This document shows, one piece after another, positions 12,701-21,700 of a stretch of DNA of 24,754 nt. The notes under the pieces were generated by a model. The model saw nothing but the letters and a program-made list of their open reading frames with translations, had not been told where the DNA came from and searched no databases. The DNA is from CALARM01 sp964431735. GTDB taxonomy: Bacteria; Vulcanimicrobiota; SpSt-956; JAKJGF01. The stretch spans positions 1 through 24,754 of the forward strand of contig CAYSLJ010000109.1 of the NCBI GenBank assembly GCA_964431735.1, written 5' to 3'. A program made the position numbers and the translations under genes. Numbering within the stretch: position 1 is the stretch's first letter; each line of letters begins with the position of its first letter.

Positions 12701-15700
12701 TCTCCAGATTTTCCCCCGTTTCTGTATAAATCTCTCTGTCTGTTATATCAAGCATTTCAATAGAAGGCTTTACCTTCTGTGCAAGCTGTGGTTCTGTAAT
12801 TAACATAAGGGCTTCACTGTCTGACATCATATAATTTATTCTGTCTGCCGGATAGAATGGATCTATCGGCACATAGGCTCCTCCTGCTTTAAGCACTGCA
12901 AGGGCACTCACAATCATATGACAGGAAGGCATAAGGAAAATCCCTACTCTACTCTCAGGTTTTACCCCTTTTTGCCGCAGGAAATGAGCCAGTTTATTGG
13001 CACGGTCGTTCAATTCCCTGTAAGAAAGTTTTTCATCTTTATAAACAACGGCAGTTTTTTCAGGGTATAATTCCACTGTTTTCTCTATAAGTTCCTGAAT
13101 TGTTATTCCCTTCGGGAAGTCATAATAAGTATCATTAAAGGTTTTTAACAGGAGCTCTTTTTCTTTTTCTGAAACTATATCTATATCTCTTAAAGGTTTT
13201 TCAGGATTATGAATTATCCATTTCAGAGATTCTTCTATATGGGAGATAAGATTTTTTATTGTATCCTCACTGAAACAATCTCCGTCATAAGAAAACTTTA
13301 CAAAAAAGTCTTTTCCCGGTACAACAATTAATGTTAAAGGATAATTGGTTTTTTCATAAGATTTCGAAGCCTTTATCTTTATAGCTCTGTTACCACCGGC
13401 ATTTTCATCAAAGGGATAATTCTCAAAAACGAAAAGACTGTAAAAGAGTGCTTCTCCGGGAGAAATACCTGCTAGAGGCTGAAGTTTATTAAGGGATATA
13501 TAGCTTAAATTATTGCTCTCCTGTATGTTCTTATGAATATTTTTAAGATTATAAATTGCCGATGCTTCAGTATTTAGTTTTGCCCTCATAGGAATGGTAT
13601 TTATAAAGAGTCCTGTCATATGTTCCACACCGGATAATTCCGGCGGTCTTCCTGAAACAGTGATGCCGTAGAGTATATCTTCAGATCCGCTGTATGAAGA
13701 AAGAACGCAAATCCAGGCAAATTGAATAAGGGCATTAAATGTTACCTCCCTGGAACGGGCAAATTCCTGGCATTCTGATAAGAATTCTTCAGAAAAATAA
13801 GAGATATGTTCTTTGAGATTTTCAATGGGTTTATGAATATCCAGACGGGACATATTTACTGTAAGAGCTGTGGGAGTAGAAAAATCTGACAGACAGTTCT
13901 TCCAGTAATCCATTGTTTTCTCTATATCCTGCTCAGACAGCCATTTTATATAGGTTTCAAATGGTTTTACAGGTTTCATAGAGAAAGGTTCTTTATTTAT
14001 AACAGCTTCATACCTGCTGTGAAGTTCATGCATTATTAAAGGCAATGACCATCCGTCTAAAAGGATATGATGGGATGTCCATATAAATCCGTATTCATTC
14101 TTCCCGAGTATGAACAGGTGAAGATAACTCAGAGGCGGTTTTTTGAGATTAAAGCCTTCAATCCTTATCTTTTTCCTTACCTTTTCTATTTCTTCTTCCT
14201 GTTCTTCTCCAGTCATTTTGCTCAGATCTATTATATGCCAGGGAAGAGAAACTTTGTTGTAAACCATCTGGAATGGAGTATCTCCTTCGTCCCAGACAAA
14301 ACCTGTGCGGAATATGGTATGAGAAGAAAATATACCATCCCAGGACTCTTTAAAAGCATTTATATTAAGATCTCCTTCATAGGTCAGGTAAATCTGTGTG
14401 CAGTATTGATCAGAGTCAGGAGAAGCTATGGCATGGAAAAGGAGCCCTTCCTGAAGCGGTGAAAGTCCGTAGATTGCTTCAATTGAATTAGAATCAGATA
14501 TGCTGTCAAGGAAAGACTGACTCACTGCGGCAAGCGGGAAATCAGAAGGAGTAAAATGTTTTCTACCCTGTTCAATACAGTGATAAGTAATATCTTTTAA
14601 GCCTTTAATGAAATTCTCCGCCAGTTCTTTAACTTTTTCTTCTTTCCATATAACACTGCTGTAACCGAAAATCATGGATAAAGACCCGCCGGAAACAAAA
14701 CCGTTAATATCCAGAAGGTTTATGATACTGTTTTTAAGAGACACAGGGTGTCCAGGAGATTCTTCTGCATTGCAGAGCAGGTCCCCTTCTGTTATTCCCC
14801 TGTCAAGCTGTCCGAGATAATTAAAGGCTATGTTCCTGGACTCCAGTTGTTTGAATTCATCTTTCAGTTCGGAGAAATATCTGAGAATCCCGTAAGAAAT
14901 GCCATTATCAGGTATGGCTCTCAGAGTTTCCTTTACTGATTTTATAACAGATCCGTAATCTGCCGGTGAAGGACTCTTAAGATAAACAGGGAATATGGCA
15001 GTAAACCAGCCCACAGTACGGGACAGATTGACTTCTCCCACAGTCTCTTCTCTTCCATGGCCTTCCAGATTTATCAATAAATCAGATATCTGTAAAGATC
15101 TGTTACAGGCAAGAAGAAGGGCAGAAAGTAATATGTCATTAATCTGCGTATTATATACAGAAGGAACGGCATTCAACAGAAGTTCCGTATCGTGAGAGGA
15201 AAGAGAAACTGTATAGTTTCTTACATCAAAACCTTTTGAAACTTTATACTCTACAGGGAAAGACGAACTGTATCTGAGGACTCGGAGCCAGTAATCACTG
15301 TATTTTTCCGCTTCAGAAACATAATCCCGAAGAGATTTTGCCCAGTCTCTGTAAGAAGAAGTTTTTCCGGGCAGAGAAACAGTCAATCCTGAAGAAAGCT
15401 TTTTGTATATATTATGAAAATCTTCTATGATTATTCTCCATGATACCATATCTATACAGAGGTGATGTATGACTATAAAGAGTCTGTCATGGCCGTCTCT
15501 ATGGCCTTTAAAGAGACATGCTCTTATGACAGGCCCTTCCGTAATATTAAGAGAACCCTGTATGGAAGTGCAGGTCTTCGTAATGAAAGCTGAAATATCT
15601 TCCCTTACAGACGAAAGATCTATAAGCTGAACCGAAACAGAACTTTTTTCAGGTTTTTCATAGTATTGAATCCATGGCTCTTCTTTTTTGAATCTCAACC

Positions 15701-18700
15701 TCAAGCCGTCATGATGGTTCACCAGAAGATTAATAGTTTTTTCTATGATTTCTCTGTCTCCCGGCTGTTTCAATGTAAAGAGAAAAGCCTGATTGAAGTG
15801 ATTGAATTCTTCAAATTCCTGTTCAAAAAACCATTCCTGTACAGGTATTAACGGCACTTCTCCCGTAAGCAGTTTTTGCTCTGCCCGGCGAAGCAGTTTC
15901 TTTTCAGCCTCCTCTGACAGCGCCGCAATAGTCGGATGATGGAGCAACTGTGAAGCTGTAATGTTTATTCCCTCACTGTTTGCCCTGGCAACTACCTGAA
16001 TACTCATAATAGAATCGCCGCCGAGATGGAAGAAATTATCGTAAATACCCACACGGTCACATTTGAGAACCTTTTTCCATATTCTCGCAAGGATTTCTTC
16101 CCTGTCATTCCTCGGAGCCACATAGGTCTCATGAGAAGCAAGGTCACTCTCCTGAGGTTCGGGAAGAGATTTTCTGTCTACCTTTCCATGAACTGTTACG
16201 GGAATTTTATCTATTTTTAAGAAACATGACGGTATCATATAATCCGGCAGGAACTGCGAAAGTTCTTTCTGTAATTCAGAGGATTTCAGTTTTATGTCAC
16301 TTATGTAATAACCACAGAGATATTTATTTCCCTGTTTATCACTCCTGTCAACAACTACTGCATCTCTTATTGTGTCTATCTTTTTGAAAACTTCTTCTAT
16401 TTCACCGAGTTCGATGCGGAAACCCCTTATCTTTACCTGAGCATCGATTCTTCCAAGGAATTCAATATTTCCGTCAGGAAGCCAGCGGGCAAGGTCGCCA
16501 GTGCGATACATCTTCCGCCCGGGCTCAATCGGGTTGTCTACAAATTTCTCTTCCGTAAGCTCAGGTCTGTTCAGATATCCCCTTGCCATACCTGGACCGG
16601 ATATACACAGTTCTCCGGGAACACAGAGAGGAGTCATCCTGTTGTGTTTATCCAGAATATAAACTGTCGTATTATAGACAGGTTTTCCTATGGGGATATT
16701 TTCATAATATTTATCTATTACAAAACTCGTTGTACATACCGTATATTCCGTAGGGCCGTAATTATTCACGACGGCATAATTCTTCTTCTTAAAGGAACGC
16801 AGTTTGTCTCCGCCAGTGTCAAGCCATCTCAGGCTCTTATTTTCAAACATTTCTATAAACTGTTCCGTAAACTGGGTGGGGAGAAAACTTACTGTTATAT
16901 TATTCTCTTCATAATAAGTATTTAACTCTGAAGGAGAAAGCCTTATGTCTTCACCTATTACATGGAGTGACGCTCCCGATATGAGACAGGGGAATATTTC
17001 CCATACGGATGCATCAAACCCGAAAGACGCATATTTTGTCATACTGTCTTTCTCGCTTAACTGACGGGTATGTTTATACCAGAAACACATATTTACAAGA
17101 GAACAATGTTCTATCATCACACCTTTAGGCTGACCGGTAGAACCCGATGTATAGATAATATAGGCGAGATCGCGGGACGTGTTTATATGTTCGGGATTTT
17201 CGTGGGAATCGTGACGCGTAACGCGTGACGCGTGACGGGAGGAGATGGTCTCGTTTTTTGCTGTAACAATATGACAGGAGCAGTTGTCACCGTCTCCCGT
17301 ATAAAGTGAAGCATCTGTTATATCCAGCACTTTTACGGAAGGTTTTACCTTTTCTGCCAGATGAGGCTCTGTAATTAACATCATGGCAGAGCTGTCTGAT
17401 ATGATATAATTTATCCTGTCAGTCGGATAATGGGGGTCTATGGGAACATAGGCCCCGCCTGCTTTAAGCGTTGCAAGAACACCTGTAATCATATGACAGG
17501 AAGGGTCAAGAATTACGGCCACTCTGCTGTCGGGTTTTACTCCTTCCCGTCTCAGCACATGAGCAAGCTTATTCGCTCTCTCATTCAGTTCCCTGTAAGA
17601 AAGTTTTTCATTTTTATAGACTACGGCAGTTCTGTCAGGATATAATTCTGCAGTTTTCTCTATCAGTTCATGAATCGTTACTTCCTTCGGTACATCATAA
17701 AAGGTACCATTGAAGGTTTTTAAAAGCAGCTCTTTTTCTTTCTCTGAAACTATATCCATATCTCCGAGGAAACTCTCTGAATTCTGAATTATCCATTTCA
17801 GTGCAGATTCTATATGATATATCATAAACTCTATTGCATTTTCACTGAAACAATCTCCGTCATAGGAAAATTTCATAGAAAGTTCTCTGCCGGGCACAAT
17901 GATTAAATTCAGAGGATAATTGGTTTTTTCATAAGCTTTAAGGTCACTCATTACTATCGATTTGCTCTCACGGGCATTTTCATCAAAGGGGTAATTTTCA
18001 AAAGCAAAAAGACTGTAAAAAAGTGTTTCTCCCGGTGCCATACCACTTAAAGCCTGTATTTTATTCAGAGATATATGGCTGAATTTATTGCTTTCCTGTA
18101 TGGTATTCTGAATATTTTTAAGATTATAAAGTACAGATTCATGATGGTTGAGGTTCACTCTCATAGGAATGGTATTTATAAAGAGGCCTATCATTTTTTC
18201 AATGCCTGAAAGTTCAGGCGGTCTTCCTGAGACGGTGATACCGTAGAGTATATCATCTAGTCCGCTGTAACAGGACAGCACTGAAGACCAGGCCAGATGG
18301 AGAACGGCATTAAGGGTTACCTGCATGGAACGGGCAAAAGCCTGGCATTGGGAAAAGAAATCTTCAGAAATGTTATGGATATGTTCTTTGAGATTTTCAA
18401 CAGGTTTATGTATATCCAGACGGGAATTATTTATTGTAAGAGGTGTGGCTGCGGAAAAATCGGAAAGACACTTCTTCCAGTAATCAGCCGTTTCCGCTCT
18501 GTCCTGTTCTGAGAGCCATTTTATATATACTTCAAATGGTTTTACAGGTTTCAGATAAAGAGTTTCTTTATTTATAAGAGCTTCATATCGTCTGTTAAGT
18601 TCCTGTAATATTAACGGCATTGACCATCCGTCAATAATGATATGGTGAGTAGTCCATAGAAACCTGTATTCATTCCTTCCCGGTATGAACAGGTGAAGAT

Positions 18701-21700
18701 AACTCAGAGGGGGATTACTGAGATTAAAACCTTCATACCTTATTTTTATCCTCATATCTTCTATTTTTTCTTCCTGTTTTTCTCTGTCTATTTCACTGAG
18801 GTCCACTGTGTACCAGGGAAGGGAGACATGCCTGTAAACGACCTGGAAAGGTTTATCTCCTTCCCAGTAAAAACCTGTTCTAAAAACAGGATGAGATGAA
18901 AATATACCATTCCAGGCTTCTTTAAGAGCATTTACATCGACTTCTCCTTCATAACTCCAGGAAGTCTGAACACAGTAATGATCGGAATCGGGATCGGAGA
19001 GAGCATGAAACATGAGACCTTCCTGAAGCGGTGAAAGGCCGTATATTGCCTCAACAGACGAAGAATCGCTTATGCCGTCAAGGAAAGATTGAGATATATC
19101 GGCAAGAGGAAAATCAGAGGGAGTAAAATGTTTTCTCCCCGGTTCAATACAGTGATTTATTATCTCTTTTAGACTTTCTGTGAAATGGCGGGCCAGATTT
19201 TCAAGTTTTTCTTTTTCCCATATATGACAGCTGTATCCGAAAATCATAGATAAAGAACCGGCGGAAACAAAACCGTTAATATCCAGAAGATTTATTATGG
19301 TGTTTCCGGGAGATACAATATCTCCTGTTAATACTTCGGCGTCTGAGAGTATTTCTCCGTCCGTTATACTCCCGTCAATTTGACCGAGATAATTAAAGGC
19401 CACTCTCTTAGCTTCCAGTTCTTTCAGTTCTTCTTTTTTATCGGAAAGATATCTGAGGACTCCGTAAGAAAGCCCCCTGTCAGGTATGTTCCTCAGTGTT
19501 TCCTTTACAGATTTTATAATAGTCCCGTAATCTGTCAGAGAAGGACTCTTCAGATAAACAGGGAATATGGTAGTAAACCATCCCACTGTACGTGACAGGT
19601 CTGCTTCTCCAATAGTTTCTTCTCTGCCATGTCCTTCCAGATTTATCAATAAACCCGATACATTCAAGGAACGATAAAATGCCATAAGAAGGGCGGAAAG
19701 CAATATATCATTAATCTGTGTGTTATAGGCAGAAGGAACGGTATTTAATAAAAGTTCCGTATCATGACAGGACATGGAAATTTTATGATTTCTTATGTCT
19801 GAGTATTCAGACTCTTTATATTGCACCGGCATAGCAGGAGGATTTTTAAGAACGGAAAGCCAGTATGGTCTGTGTGTTTCCCCTTCTGAAACATAATCCC
19901 GGAGAGCTTCTGACCATTCTCTGTAAGAAGAAGTTTTACCGGGAAGTAAGGCCGTCAGACCTTCATCAAGTCTTTTGTAAACCCTGTTGAAATCTCCCAG
20001 AATTATTCTCCATGATACCATATCTATACAGAGGTGATGTATGACTATAAAAAGTCTGTCTTTACGGTCTCCATGGTTTTTAAATAGACACGCTCTTATG
20101 ACAGGCCCTTCTGTAATATTGAGAGACCTTTGAAGGGAATTACATTTTTCTGTAATGAAAGCAGAAATATCTTCCGATACAGACGATAGATCTATAAGCT
20201 GAACCGAAACAGAACTTTTCTCTGGAGTTTCATAGTATTGAATCCATGGCTCTTCTTTTTTGAATCTCAGTCTCAACCCGTCATGATGGTTTATTAAAAG
20301 ATTCAGAGTTTTTTCTATGATTTCTCTCTGTCCGTCTTCTTTAAGTGTAAAAAGAAAAGCCTGATTGAAGTGATTGAAATCTTCAAAATCCTGTTCAAAA
20401 AACCATTCCTGTACCGGTATTAAAGGAACTTCCCCTGTAAGGATTTTATCTTCTCCTTTCTTTTTCAAAGGAAGAACTCTTTCAATGGAGAGAAGTTCCG
20501 AAATAGCAGGGTAAGTTTCCAGCATTCCTGCAGAGATATTGATACCTACCTCTCTTGCCCTTGCCACTACCTGAATACTCATAATAGAGTCTCCTCCGAG
20601 ACTGAAAAAATTATCGTTAATTCCTACAGGCCCGCATCTGAGTATATCTTCCCATATCTTTGCCATAAATCTTTCTTCTTCTGTTGTGGGAGCAACATAA
20701 CCGGAAGCCATAAGGCTCTTATCAGGCACGGGAAGAGCTTTCCTGTCTACTTTTCCGTGAGGAGTAAGAGGAATCTTATCTATTTTCAGTATATGACGTG
20801 GGATCATATAGTCTGGAAGATTTTTTGTAAGGTACCTTTTCAGTTTATCCGTATCTATTTCTTCATCTGAAATATAATAGCCGCACAGATAGGGCCTGTT
20901 ATTTTCATCAATATGATCCACTACTACTGCATCTTTAACAACATCAAAACCTTTCATGGCCTCTTCAATCTCTGCAAGTTCAATTCTAAAACCTCTTATT
21001 TTGACCTGTCTGTCTATTCTTCCCAGGAATTCAAGATTACCGTCAGGAAGCCACCTTGCCAGATCACCTGTTTTGTACATTCTCTCACCGGGCTTAAACG
21101 GATTTTTCACGAACTTTTTCTCTGTAAGTTCCATCCTGTTAAGATATCCCCTGGAAAGGCCGTAACCGGAAATGGAGAGTTCTCCCGGAACCCCTAAAGG
21201 CTGAAGGTTCTCAAAAGTATCTGTTATATAGACACATGTATTGTATGCAGGTTTGCCGATGGGAATATTTTCATAATATTTATCAATGATAAAGAAACTC
21301 GTTTCCACTGTGTATTCGGTAGGGCCGTAACCATTATATACTTTATATTTTTGAGGTATGAAAGTCTTCAGTTTTTCACCTGCTATTACAATCCATTTAA
21401 GAGATTGATTCTCCGTAAGAGCCATAAACTGTTCTCCGAACTGAGTCGGAAGAAGGGCGCCGGTAATATTATGTTCTTCGTAATATTCATTCAACTGTAC
21501 CGGTGAAAGCCTTATTGATTTCGGGATAATATGAATTGTTGCTCCGCAGAGAAGGGAAGGAAAAATTTCCACTACGGAAGCATCAAAGGCAGGAGCCATG
21601 TATTTCGACGTATTATCATGTTCCGTCATGGCCCGGCTATTTATAAAATACATGGAGAGATTGACAAGAGAACGGTTTTCTATGAGTACACCTTTAGGTT

